This document shows positions 10,300-20,269 of a stretch of DNA of 64,000 nt, one piece after another; position 1 is the first letter of the stretch, and each line of letters begins with the position of its first letter. This DNA comes from Aspidiotus rigidus. Its lineage: Eukaryota; Arthropoda; Insecta; Hemiptera; Diaspididae. Position numbers and translations under genes: made by a program. Where the stretch lies: contig JAVHKY010000003.1 of the NCBI GenBank assembly GCA_035079385.1, forward strand, positions 18,697,001-18,761,000. Direction: 5' to 3'. Under the pieces are notes generated by a model, which saw only the letters and a list, made by a program, of their open reading frames with translations, was not told the origin of the DNA and searched no databases.

Positions 10300-13200
10300 T
10301 GAATTGTACTTCTTTGTTTGGACTGTACACGACCGTGGCGCGCTAGCGTCGTTGTATATTGATTTAAGAGTGATTTCATTAACAGAAGGTAATTTCACAG
10401 GGGCCGTGGAATTTATTCCGCGTCATTTAATTTAAATGTATGGTGTATTAATAGAATTAGTGATCCTAATGTTTTACGCGCACCAAGTGTGAGCATTCAC
10501 CTCTTTTAGCCTTGCCATAAAGGACGAAAAGAGCATTATTGTGAATACCGTAACCCTCGAAAATGTGATTTCTCTTGTCTGTCTGAAGAAGGACGACGGC
10601 TTTTTGTGGGTGTTCTGTATGGTACTATTTTGATTGCACTGTATTCTAAGAAGTGTCTATGGTGAAAAATTTGCAATGATTTTTCCAACAGAGGCACTCT
10701 CAAGAGAGAGTTGGTGACCAGTCACCAAACAAATGATGAAAGATTCAGTAGGTATCATTTTTCACCCCTCTCCCGTATCAAAAGGTCCCAGTGCGCTCCT
10801 GATTCGTTCCACATACCGCAGTCTTCCTTACTTTTCCTGTCAAACCTTCAAACTTGCCCGTTATCTCCGATAAATTCAAAATTGTGTTGATTCTAGAAAA
10901 GTGCTTACCTTTTACTCGACTGAAAACAGTGCGTTCCACACCATTTCTTTGGAATCGAATGATCATACCTTGTTATTTTGAAATAATTGCACCCATTCGA
11001 AAATTATTGGCTCCCTATATGTCAACGTTTTGTATCCCTGAAGTTTCAAGATGCTTCATTATTCCCTCGTCGTGGTAAAGACTGTATATTTGCAATGCTT
11101 TATCGAATAAGTTTTCAATTCAACAGAATATTTCTTTTTGATTTCAGAAGTACAAGGTGTTACGAGAAATGTCGCGAAAAGAAATATTTTTATTAGTGTA
11201 ATCATACGAATTTCAAGGGTACTAAAACGTTTGTATTCTGATGAAAAACTTCGTGAAAAACGCGATATCAGAATTTATTCTGTGTAGGAGATGCGTTATT
11301 ATGTACCGCGTCTGAGCGTAATACAGTTTGATTCATAGGAATTTTGTCGATCTCCGTACGGTGTATGTGCAGAGGGGATTTAAGAAAAGTTCTTAAAAAT
11401 ATTGCTTCGTCAAACAGAGTTATAAAGGCTTTAGACCGTAGTATGAGAATTCATAATAAAAGTAGGTTACGATTGGAATACCTTTCTGTTAGATGTTTGT
11501 CTATACGCGCGATGACTTTCTCCTGTTCCTTCTACGTTTACAGTGGTAGTATATGGCGAAATGTTCAGTTCTCCGGGCCAGATGATGTTTGTATAGTAGT
11601 TTTAGTGGTTGAATAAAACAGAAAGAAACGCATAATACGGTGCCTCTTTAGGAAAAATTTCCTTCACGAATAGAATTTACGCCTGACTTACAAAAGAAGG
11701 TTGTTAAAATTGTGGTTTCGCGTGGACTGTAATATAGAATTTTTTTCTCTTCCAGTTTTTAGAATTTTGATTAAATGTAGTTGTAAATTTCGAGTCCGAC
11801 GCGGTCGGAAAGACGAAAGCTCGAGTAATAAGAACCATAATTTTGTCAATTCAACTTATTTTCGTTTCCGGCTCGTAGGCGAATTTCGATCGGAGGGCAG
11901 CGGGTACATACATATAGTTCATAGCTTTTTTTATATCGTGCGATCTTCTCTGGGATTTTCTATTATCGTTTGCACGCAATGTGCAGTGTCTTCGATAAGT
12001 GTTGCCTGCGGATGAATATGGAATTTAATAAGTATCATGGGAATTTGACGACGAAGAAGTTTTCTGGAAGAAGACGAAAACGGTACATACGAGAAGTTAA
12101 GATTCATTTCTGACTGTAATTTTGCACGTATGAAATCTTTCGTGCGCATTTTTCTCTCATTTTCTTTCGCGAATCTCGCACCTTTCCTACGTAAATCTGA
12201 GTAACGAGCTAGAAAAGCAGAACAGCCGCATAGTAAATGAAATTATGATCGCGGAATAAAGTAAGAAAAATGAAAGAATTTTCCATCTCTAGGGTGAAGG
12301 CGAAAAAAGTGTTTTTCTTATCCTCTTTACGATTTTAAGAAAGCCTACGAATTTTGTAAGCTTATAACATAACGAATACATCGGGCCTTAAGAACTTTGT
12401 CTCTTGCAAAGTTTTTCTTAAGTAGAAGAAGGAAGAAAAAAAAATCTCAAATATTACATTATAAAAATAAAGATCGCGTTTTCAAAGTTATTCCAGATAA
12501 GGAAAACTAGAAGAAGACGAGTAGGTATGCGGCTACGTTTTTGAAAAGATTTATTAGAGAAAGTACAAAATTTGAATAGACATCACGAACGTGAAAGGTA
12601 TTGTTCTCAGTTATATGCGGAGTGTATCTGTCATCTTTTATTTACGAGACTCGGACAACTATGATTACAGAGCAATTAAAAATTCGCTAGCTTTATGCGT
12701 CATTAAGTAAAACAGAGAAATTTTTCGAGTCAAGTGCTCTCTAAATTATACCCTCGAGTTCAGGTCTACGGATGACTTTTTTTTTTTTTTTTCTTTTCCT
12801 CCAATAAAGGGGAAAAAATTCATAACGTCGAGATGGTACTCGTCTGTTCGTAGGTCTGCGAAATTATATGAATTAGAAATTGCACGAATTGTGAAATGAA
12901 AGCATAATGTTAATTTTCGTCTGGTCAAAGCAGCGGAGTGTAATTAAATGGCTTTTTGTTTTATTATCTCGAAAAAGGAAAACAGTACTACCAACTGTTG
13001 AAGATAGATGTACGTTTTTGTGTCACTTCTGTTTTTGTTAGCGAAGTAATTTAGTTGGGGTCATGTGCAAGTGAGTGTGTACTTTTACCTATTTTTTTTT
13101 CCGAGAGAAGAGGACCTATATGGGGCGAATGTCAGGTTCAAACGATTTTTTTTTGAACTTTCTATGTACCACGAAGATTAAAACGAGAAGGAGAGAAAAA

Positions 13201-13615
13201 CAAAAAGGCTTCGCGAAGACGGTTTCATTAACTACGCTCGAAGTGTACGGAGCTACGGAGCTTGGTTATGAATTAGAATTTAGAAAGTAGTTCACTTCAG
13301 AACTGATGGAAAATTTTCCTATATATTTTTAAGGGTGACATTCCAAAACTACCTCAGTGAATTTTTCACAAATTTTAGTTTGGAGCGCCAGCTGGTAACG
13401 AATATCGTTATAAACTTATAAACCATTTCAATGTTTGAAGATAGCCTAATAACGATTTGTAAGTGGTGTAACACTGTCGAAGAGTTCGTGATTACATGAC
13501 TAGTGTCCTTCCTAATCGGCCTTAGTCGACCTAATCAGTGATTACCTGTTTTGGACTGAAGCCAAGTTCACTTAATCTGTCTCAGGCTCGCTTTGTAAAA
13601 CAATAGTAGATCACT
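10300..13615. other. Unassigned AT-rich intergenic DNA
   Basis: No supported gene. Frames of 60-105 codons occur (for example 11701-12015 plus, 104 codons), but none shows a recognised domain and both strands are equally open. A T-run of about 16 lies at 12777-12792. Confidence 0.5.
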
Positions 13616-13617
13616 TG

Positions 13618-13930
13618 GGTTTTTTTTAGCGGGGAATCCGCTATCCCTTTTGTTGGGGGTACTTTTAGGAAATTTTAGCGTCGCGTGAGCGCGAGCTTGA
13701 GCGAGGTTGATGACGATCCGAGGTTGGGAGAGGGGAGGACTTGGAAAAATTCCTACCTCCGAGCTACATATGATAGGAGGGGAACTTGGAAAAATTTCGA
13801 CCCTCTAGCCATATATGATAGGAAGGGGACTTAGAAAAATTCCGACCTCCAAGCTATATATGATAGGAGGGGGACTTGGAAAGACGGGGGTTTTCAAGTT
13901 GTCACGTCATGATTTTCAGGACTTAGAAAA
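13618..13930 (+). repeat. Dispersed minisatellite-bearing repeat, copy B
   Basis: Begins GCGGGGAATCCGCTATCCC ... TTGTTGGGGGTAC, passes through GAGCGAGGTTGATGACG, then has about 3.5 tandem units of roughly 45 bp (from 13737): GACTTGGAAAAATTC, CGACCTCC, AGCTATATATGATAGGAGG. A close homologue lies at 47160-47378, and partial copies occur at about ten other places. It has no coding potential; its transposition class is unknown. Confidence 0.75.
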
Positions 13931-14155
13931 ACTTCAGGCTAGTAGGTGTATATGTGAGGTACTGGGACGTGATGAAAGTTCGAAAGTTGACAGGTCAAGG
14001 TCATTCACCTTTGCGTTCGACATCTCGGTCGGTCGGCACGTGCACATAATATACTGACTCATTGAAACGTGCTCCACGTGCTCATTGACGTTCGGCGTGC
14101 GCGCGTTGCCTATTTTTTCTTAGCCTAAAATAAACAAATAAATAAAATATATTAG

Positions 14156-14236
14156 CAGGTTTCGATCCTTGTACCTTTTGACTTGGGAAGTCGGCACCCT
14201 ATACATTTGGCCGCTGGGCTATGGGTAAATAGGAGC
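14156..14236 (-). repeat. tRNA-like module (A and B boxes), left arm
   Basis: On the minus strand: A-box-like TAGCCCAGCGG (14211-14221), then GGTGCCGACTTCCCAAGTC, able to form a short anticodon-type stem around TTCCCAA, then B-box-like GGATCGAAACC (14158-14168). Spacing fits an internal Pol III promoter. The T arm pairs poorly and no acceptor stem is clear, so this looks like a tRNA-derived SINE head or tRNA pseudogene rather than a functional tRNA gene. Confidence 0.55.
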
Positions 14237-14639
14237 CGTTTTTTCTCGTATTTATATTTCTCTCTTGTGTACATACGCTTTTATGATAGGAATTACGTAA
14301 TAATCAATTGATTAATTAATTAATGATCAATTAATTAATAATGAATTAATTAAATAATAATCAGAGATGTACCTTTTTTTATTTTTTTCCCTTTATGTTG
14401 GAGTTTGCAATAAGTTGAAACTTGTCTCTCAACTAGACAAACCTTTTATTTATTTATTCGATTTGAATAAATAATTGAATGTCTTAGAGAATTAGGGTTG
14501 GCCCTGAAAAGGGCTGTTTTAAAAATATCTAATGCTAGTGTATATTATACCAAGTACTCCGGGAAGAATGACATCTACGTCCCATTCTTATGTTCAATGC
14601 TCTCTCTAGAGCGTCTTTCATTGCTGGAATTCCACCACA

Positions 14640-15418
14640 TTAGTAGTCAAGGAGAATTTTCATTTCTTTCCACTTTAATAATTGAGGAGCTATTATAATG
14701 TTGATTACATCACGTGAATAATAAAGATCTTTCACGACAAAGAATGTCTTGAAATATTTTTCATCGAGATTGATGCATAAATTATGTATGAGATTCCGAA
14801 TTATTTCAGGATGATAACAGATGTATTTATCTCGCTTTACATTGAGGCGCATGTTCAAAGGACTATCCTGATTTTTCTCCTCGCTGAAAAATTGTACTAT
14901 CCACCCAGATAATTGACAAAATGTAATGAAATGTCTTTCTTTAGGTACATATGTGCGAATTTTAAGATAATGTGGAATGTGCATTCTAATTGAAATCTGT
15001 TTACTTGTCTTCCACCAACTCGCATTTTAGCGTCATAAATGTATTCATATTCATACATTTCCCATCAGTCTCGCGAAAATGAGTGGCATCTTTTATACAA
15101 ATAATCCATATCAAACTTGGAGCTGATATTTTCAATGATTTCACATTGTTTGAAACATTGCTTTTGTTGACGAGGGACAACAGCAAACTTGATTGAAAGA
15201 AATGTATCAAAATGTCGGAGTAAGTACTGGGCCGCATTACCCATTGAAAAAATCTCAAATTCCAGCGTATCAACATCCAAATTAAAAATTTGCTGAAACA
15301 CAGAACAAAATGAATCAAAGCGGTTGTTAAATGTATGTAAAAAACAAGGTTCGATATTTACACAAGGAGAATCATAAAACTTTTCCATTTTTAATACAAA
15401 TTTCAACAACTGTATCAT
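14640..15418 (-). pseudogene. Degenerate unknown ORFs in the centre of the inverted repeat
   Basis: Three minus-strand frames (15065-15418, 15001-15318, 14640-14984) tile 780 bp and read as one protein broken by shifts. Composition is protein-like, with hydrophobic and charged alternation and Cys residues (for example FSVFQQIF-like and KERHFITFCQLSGW stretches). I recognise no family. Their position between long inverted arms makes an ancient element-encoded protein plausible. No start or stop can be defended. Confidence 0.3.
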
Positions 15419-15611
15419 ATAGCATCCGCGTTCATACTGGGGTGCCGATCATCCCTACAACACCAAACCAGTATAGAGAAGACAAGTGTCGCCCTCTTTC
15501 ATTTAATAGGTACAAGAAAGAAAGACAGGTTCCAACTTGCCATCATGAAAAAGGGGAAAAAAGAATAATCGAGATAAGTTTCAACTTGCAGGCACATATC
15601 ACTCTCATATA

Positions 15612-15745
15612 TAATAATAATAATCGCTTGTGTGTCGCATGTGCAGCACCGCCCGTCATCCATAATGGAGTAGGTGCGGGTTGCGTATGCATTTAATATT
15701 GTTTCCTCCAACACCGGAATCGACCCTTTCGGGTATAACTTCAGT
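15612..15745 (-). mobile_element. Truncated LINE 3' end (same family as 41.44 kb)
   Basis: The minus strand carries GTCGATTCCGGTGTTG, AAATGCATACGCAACC and a TGACGGGCGG-type segment that match the 3' end of the LINE remnant at 41440-41580, with a short (ATT)n tail at its 3' end (15612-15624). Only about 130 bp remain. The (TAA)n array abuts its 5' side. Confidence 0.6.
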
Positions 15746-15747
15746 GA

Positions 15748-15750
<3 letters not shown>

Positions 15751-15803
<53 letters not shown>
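15751..15803. repeat. (TAA)n microsatellite
   Basis: About 17-18 uninterrupted TAA units. It adjoins the LINE 3' fragment on one side and the 204-bp foldback on the other. Confidence 0.95.
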
Positions 15804-15814
15804 TTAATTGATTA

Positions 15815-16018
15815 ATATAGAAAAAAGAAAAAACGGCTCTTCCCGCACAGTATGAATACAAAAAAATTTTTATTATGTTGCTGACGTTTCGAGTAAGTAA
15901 ACTAGTACTCTTCCTCGGATCATAAACATGTTTAGTTTACTCAAAACATCAGCAATATAATAAAAATTTTTTCGTATTTATACTGTGTGGGAAGAGCTGT
16001 TTTTTCTTTTTTCTATAT
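15815..16018. mobile_element. Foldback (204 bp) with hammerhead-like core
   Basis: Perfectly placed inverted ends ATATAGAAAAAAGAAAAAAC ... GTTTTTTC..CTATAT, and arms sharing CTCTTCCC.CACAGTAT.AATAC and TTTTTATTAT.TTGCTGA. The minus strand at 15881-15930 has a five-bp stem (GAGTA/TACTC) preceded by CCGAGGA and followed by GAAACGTC, resembling the hammerhead core CUGAnGA-stem II-GAAA-stem III. U4 is replaced and one A is extra, so self-cleavage is doubtful. TSD unclear. Confidence 0.6.
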
Positions 16019-16315
16019 GAATGTAAACACCTTGCACGCAAAAATAAATATATTTATGATTGATTAACTTAGCCATTATAAAAGTGTGAGAGAAAACTTA
16101 TACCAGAGACAAGTTTCAACTTGTCGCAAACTTCAACATAAAGGGAAAAAAATGAAAAAAAGATACATCTCTGATTATTATTTAATTAATTCATTATTAA
16201 TTAATTAATCAATTGATTATTACGTAATTCCTATCATAAAAGCGTACGTACACAAGACAGAAATATAAATACGAGAAAAAACATCTACTATTTAACCAAA
16301 CGTCTACTATTAACT

Positions 16316-16655
16316 GTAGCCGAAGGGCCAAATGTATAGATCGTTTCAAAATTGATAACACATTTTTGTTTACTTTTGTTTTGGTAGGAAGTTTTCTATA
16401 CTTGCATAATTATGGGGAATAAGTGGTTTTCAAGTTTTGCTCAAAAATGAAAGAGTTTCATGAAAAATTGCCAAGAACAAAAGTTGTAGCCGTTGAAATG
16501 TTCTTTTAGAAATGGTCACCTTGAATTTTTCAAAATAGAGGTGTTTTACATATAATATCTCCTACCAGAACGAAAGTAAACAAAAATGTGTTATCAATTT
16601 TGAAACGATCAATAGGGTGCCGACTTCCCAAGTCAAAGGTACAAGGTTCAAAACC
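16316..16655 (+). repeat. tRNA-like module, right arm, split by a MITE
   Basis: Plus-strand homologue of the 14156-14236 module: degraded A box TAGCCGAAGGG (16317-16327), GGTGCCGACTTCCCAAGTC (16616-16634) and B box GGTTCAAAACC (16645-16655). The A and B halves are separated by the 272-bp insertion at 16340-16611. Confidence 0.5.
16340..16611. mobile_element. MITE (272 bp) with about 40-bp TIRs and TSD ATAG
   Basis: Inverted ends ATCGTTTCAAAATTGATAAC ... and GTTATCAATTTTGAAACGAT; TIRs extend through ACACATTTTTGTTTACTTT. Flanks ATAG (16336-16339) and ATAG (16612-16615). The uninterrupted counterpart in the left arm (14190-14205) has a single ATAG at this point, which is direct evidence for insertion and duplication. 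Non-coding; superfamily not assigned. Confidence 0.75.
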
Positions 16656-16889
16656 TAGGCTAGCAAATATATTTTATTTATTTTATTTATTTTAGGCTAA
16701 GAAAAAATAGGCAACGCGCGCCCGGCCAAACGTTGATGAGCACGTGGAGCACGTTTCAACGTGTCAGTATAACACGTGCACGTGCCGACCGACCGAGATG
16801 TTGAACGCAAAGGTGAATGACCTTGACCTGTCAACTTTCAAACTTTCATCACGTCCCAGTACCTCACATATACATCTACTCAGGCTCTA

Positions 16890-17290
16890 GGAGACTCGGG
16901 ACAGCGGGAATGGCATTGAATTTTTTTTTTTTTTTTTTCTTCGCAGAAAATCAGATTTTTTTATTTTTTAGGATGTATGTCATAATCAAAGCCCAGATTT
17001 TTCGGTACTAAAAACGAAAAGTCTCGACTCTTAATTTTGCATTTTTGGCATCATTTGGCATTGATGAAAAAAACATGCGTTTTTAGTACTTTTATAAATT
17101 CACAATCAGTATGTATTATTCAATTTACAACCAAAATTATATGATTTTGACCAAAATAAACGATTTTTTGGAGCAATTTTTCAATAAAATTTTTCAATTT
17201 TTCAACATTGAACTAAAAATAATATTTCCAAAAAAAATTTCTGAATTTTGAGCACATTTAAGCAAATTTGTCCGAAATTTTATAATTTTT
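16890..17290. other. T-run and unassigned AT-rich DNA
   Basis: A T-run of about 19 at 16921-16939, followed by AT-rich sequence with no recognised gene or element. Confidence 0.5.
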
Positions 17291-17294
17291 GAGG

Positions 17295-17620
17295 ATATTT
17301 AACAAAACGACGGCTTTCATAATAAAGTTAGATGAGGAACGCAGGGAACCTGTTTTATGAGTCATATGGGATTAGGTATTGAGAATTCAAGGAACCCTAG
17401 ACCTAGATAAGGCTAATATGAAGAAGGCCTAGACCTACTATAAGCCTAGTATAATATAGTTTGAGAGTCTACATTTTTCTCGAATCTTGAGCTATATATG
17501 ATAGGAGCGGGACTTGGAAAAATTCCTATCATATATGGCTCGAGAGTCCAAAGTTTTCCAAGTCCCCCTCCTATCATATATAGCTCGAGAGTCGAACTTT
17601 TTCCAAGTTTTTTGTTGGAC
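17295..17620 (+). repeat. Dispersed repeat, copy C (with inverted core units)
   Basis: AACGACGGCTTTC, GAGGAACGCAGGGAACCTG, then AATTCAAGGAACCCTAGACC and several TAGGCCTA/TAAGCCTAGTATAA phrases; homologous in inverse orientation to 46180-46395. It runs into core units (CTATATATGATAGGAG, GACTTGGAAAAATTCC), two of which are arranged head to head around 17520-17580. Confidence 0.65.
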
Positions 17621-17629
17621 GACAGATGG

Positions 17630-18230
17630 CGCACGGGAAATTTCTCAAAAAGCCCCCCATAGAACAGGTTACCTGTTAAAATGGTCCTTTTCGGCTTTAT
17701 CCGGCTTTAAACCCCGTTTTCGGCATTTATTCCATTTGCGGCACTTTTCGGCAAGAATAAGTTTGTTTTACAGTCCCCACTATCCCTGAAATGAACTTCT
17801 ATCTGATTTTCAAGCTTCTCGCCCTCAGCAAAATGATTCGGCAAATGCCGGGCTCTGGTCATAATCAATAGTGGTCCAACTTGGAGACGGAACGGAAAAC
17901 CAAAGCTAATAATGATTACAGATAGAGCGACAGCTATTCTTTTCCTGATTTCATAATAATCTGTGTGCTAGCTAGTTTATTTTGTATGATTAGCTTTGAA
18001 GGTATGAGTAGATATGTACCACGATATTCTATATATTTTTTTCTTTTTTGTGTACTTCGCACGTGTCTGGTCAACCCACCTTTCGCCTTCTGACCGAGAA
18101 AAGTCTTATGATTCATTTTAATGCCGTCTCACTGCACGAAACCAGTTGTGTTTTTGTTTATGTGTCATCCAAAACTCAACCGACCTGTGTCACGTCTATA
18201 AGAGGACAAAACCTAAATTGCGACTTTTAA
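17630..18230. other. Unassigned DNA
   Basis: Contains AACAGGTTACCTG and CGGC-rich phrases (17670-17760) that look like further repeat debris. No supported gene. Confidence 0.4.
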
Positions 18231-18239
18231 ACTACTTAT

Positions 18240-18360
18240 AATGGAGGAGGACTTGAATAAATGTTCACTATATTTTGTTCTATATAGCTTGGAGGTCGAC
18301 ATTCTTCCAAGTCCTAGTATAAACTCATCCAAGTCCCCTTCTTTCTCATACCGGAGGTTC
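18240..18360 (-). repeat. Dispersed repeat, copy D (core fragment)
   Basis: Two inverted partial cores: CTATATAGCTTGGAGGTCGAC..TCTTCCAAGTCC and a second CCAAGTCCCC..TCTC. Degenerate. Confidence 0.5.
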
Positions 18361-18539
18361 TCTGTACCCCTCATTCGACTGTTTCATGGTGGCTATGCAC
18401 GAAAAATTTTGATCTGACGTCGCCACGTATGCGTCGGACAGAATGATGTAAATGACATCGCGTTTTCTGCAGATGATTCTCTATCCTGTTCTTCTTCGCT
18501 TTTCACCTTCCTTTGCGTCGAGTGATACATACAGACACA

Positions 18540-18710
18540 GTGAGAACACGATTTTTAGTAAAAACTTTTTTTCTATGGGTTGATCTTGAGTAATTCGAAT
18601 AAATCCTGAAAGTTTGAAAGCAGTCGATCGAGTGGTTCTTGAGATATAAAGAGGGCAGACAGACAAACAAATCAACAAACAAACAGACGAACTTTCCGCT
18701 TTGTATATTT
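18540..18710 (+). repeat. LINE/SINE-type 3' tail with CAGACAGACAAAC microsatellite
   Basis: CTGAAAGTTTGAAAGCAGTC, CGAGTGGTTCTTGAGATAT, then GGGCAGACAGACAAACAAA and TTCCGCTTTGTATATTTTTA. A 'GGTTCTTGAGA...' stretch followed by a CAGA/CAAA microsatellite is a common design for 3' ends of RTE-like LINEs and their SINE partners in arthropods. No coding part remains. Confidence 0.45.
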
Positions 18711-18714
18711 TTAT

Positions 18715-19080
18715 GTTAGGCCTAGTATAAAGATAATGTGAGACTAGCTAGCCTCACATACTAGGTCAAGGTCTTCAAAGACGTCATCGATGTCGTCGTA
18801 CTGACAGAACAGTGACGGGAGCCTTTATGTATAGAGGAGGCAAGAAAAGGTAGTGAGCCTAATGGCAGTAATACGATCCTCCAACTTACGGCTATCCATA
18901 ATGAAAATATACTCAAGAGAGTATAGAAATGCAAAATACTCTCGAGACTCTCTTGAATGTATCTTCACTAGTGAGTCTAACATACAGTGCAGTGTTTGAA
19001 GCCTCCAAAGTATTGTATGTTGGGCCTAGTCCAGCCTATTAATATTGTATGTTAGGCCTGCTTTAACCTAATATACTTTT
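18715..19080. repeat. Dispersed repeat debris (TAGGCCTAGTATAA phrases)
   Basis: TTAGGCCTAGTATAA, CTAGGTCAAGGTCTTC, GACGTCATCGATG, and a twice-repeated TATTGTATGTTRGGCCT unit (19012-19065). These are edge pieces of the dispersed repeat family. Confidence 0.5.
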
Positions 19081-19111
19081 AAAAAAATGGAATTTTCCAA
19101 TGGTACCTCAT

Positions 19112-19485
19112 TAATTACACAACTCACCAAAGTAAAATTTTTCAAGAGGGTCAAGAAAGAGAATATGTATTCGATTCTGAATGTATTGTTCACGCTGAAT
19201 TCGATGTCTTTATTCGTTTTCGTAATTCTCTCGTTTTCTTCTACAATCTTGACGTTTAGTTGCCGCGGCTCGTTGCAAAGCGCGACACACCTTTTCGTAA
19301 TACTATCCTTTAGTGTTCGATGCGCTTCGCAACGAGCCGCGGCAATTAAACATCAAGATTGCAGAAGATAACGAGGGAATAACAGAAAACGAATAATGGC
19401 ATCGAATTCAGCGCGAAAAATACTTTCAGAAACAGACATTCTCGTTCTTGAGCTCTTCAAAAAATTCTACTTTGTTGAGTTGTAT
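19112..19485. mobile_element. Foldback MITE (about 374 bp)
   Basis: Left arm 19112-19290 (TTACACAACTCACCAAAGTA ... GAATTCGATG ... CGTTTTCGTAATTCTCTCG ... TTGCCGCGGCTCGTTGC) is inverted at 19316-19485 (GCAACGAGCCGCGGCAATT ... CTACTTTGTTGAGTTGTA). The innermost hairpin stem GCCGCGGCTCGTTGC is perfect. No coding capacity. Termini ACACAACTCA / TGAGTTGT. TSD not certain. Confidence 0.75.
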
Positions 19486-19554
19486 TTGTGAAGATAAAGA
19501 ACGATGAAAAATCGCGGAAATTTTCCAGCTTTCCTTATTCTTACTGATATACTT

Positions 19555-20265
19555 TGTGTTAATCCTAGTATCATGAAAGCTAAGGATACAGGTCCCAAAG
19601 TAGCAGAGGTCGGAATTTTTCCAATATAGGTCAAGGTCACTGTTGGCGTCATCAAGCGTGTCCCAAGAGTAGTTCCAAACTTAGAAGCATTTAAAATGCT
19701 AGAATTATTTTCGACCCAATAAGAATAAAGAGAGAAAGAAGATTTGAAATAATTGTACCTATAGTCTTAACAAGTAAGATGAGAAGAGAGACAACGAATT
19801 TCAACTTTTGACGACTATGTATGACTAATACTTGGAACTGAATGACTATGATAAAATTTTGAAGAACAAAAACGACTTTTCTCTGGTTGCGCGAAAAATA
19901 GAAATCATTTTTCATATCTCATAGCCTACGCTCTGACCCTCCTTTTTCTACCATATTCAGTTCGCTTTCCAAGGTAGTGCCGATATAGGTCAAGGTCAAT
20001 CAAGGGCACGACGTTGAGATCATTAGGTTGACTGTACAAAGGACAGGAAGGTATCGACTTCCTCTTCTTTCACCATATTCAGGTCCCTCCCTGTCTAGAT
20101 CCTCCAAGGTAGCACATACGAACACTTCAGTTCTCCAGCTCATGATGTCATCTGGGTATTTCCTAAATACGTATATGGGTAAAGGTCAATCGGTATCGGA
20201 GACGTCTTTGTGGACTTCGACGATTCCTCTGGGCCGTATCTCCGTAATGACATAAGTTTATGCGT
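19555..20265. repeat. Dispersed repeat, copies F and G
   Basis: 19555-19690 has CCTAGTATCATGA, GGATACAGGTCCCAAAGTA, GGTCGGAATTTTTCCAATATAG and GGTCAAGGTCACTGTTGGCG; 19960-20260 repeats GTAGTGCCGATATAGGTCAAG and similar. The GGGACCTGTATC phrase recurs inverted at 24710-24735, linking these to the copy beside MULE-3. Confidence 0.55.
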
Positions 20266-20269
20266 ATAT

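Larger units (their letters stand above)
13935..16883. mobile_element. Large inverted repeat (arms about 500 bp) with tRNA-like modules
   Basis: Left arm 13935-14432 and right arm 16112-16883 are inverted copies. Shared landmarks: GTGAGGTACTGGGACGTGATG, the TTGACAGGTCAAGGTCATTC segment, the ACGTGCTCCACGTG-type palindrome, TTTTTTCTTAGCCTAAAATAA, the tRNA-like module, and the TTAATTAATTAAT-rich tract. The right arm is longer only because a 272-bp MITE sits in it. The 1.7-kb centre holds old minus-strand frames, a LINE 3' end, a TAA microsatellite and a small foldback. This could be a TIR element with long arms or two inverted copies of one repeat; I could not define a TSD. Confidence 0.7.

Noticed and set aside
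14156..14236. Functional tRNA gene
   Set aside because: A and B boxes and a short anticodon-like stem are present, but the T arm pairs poorly and no 7-bp acceptor stem closes the molecule.
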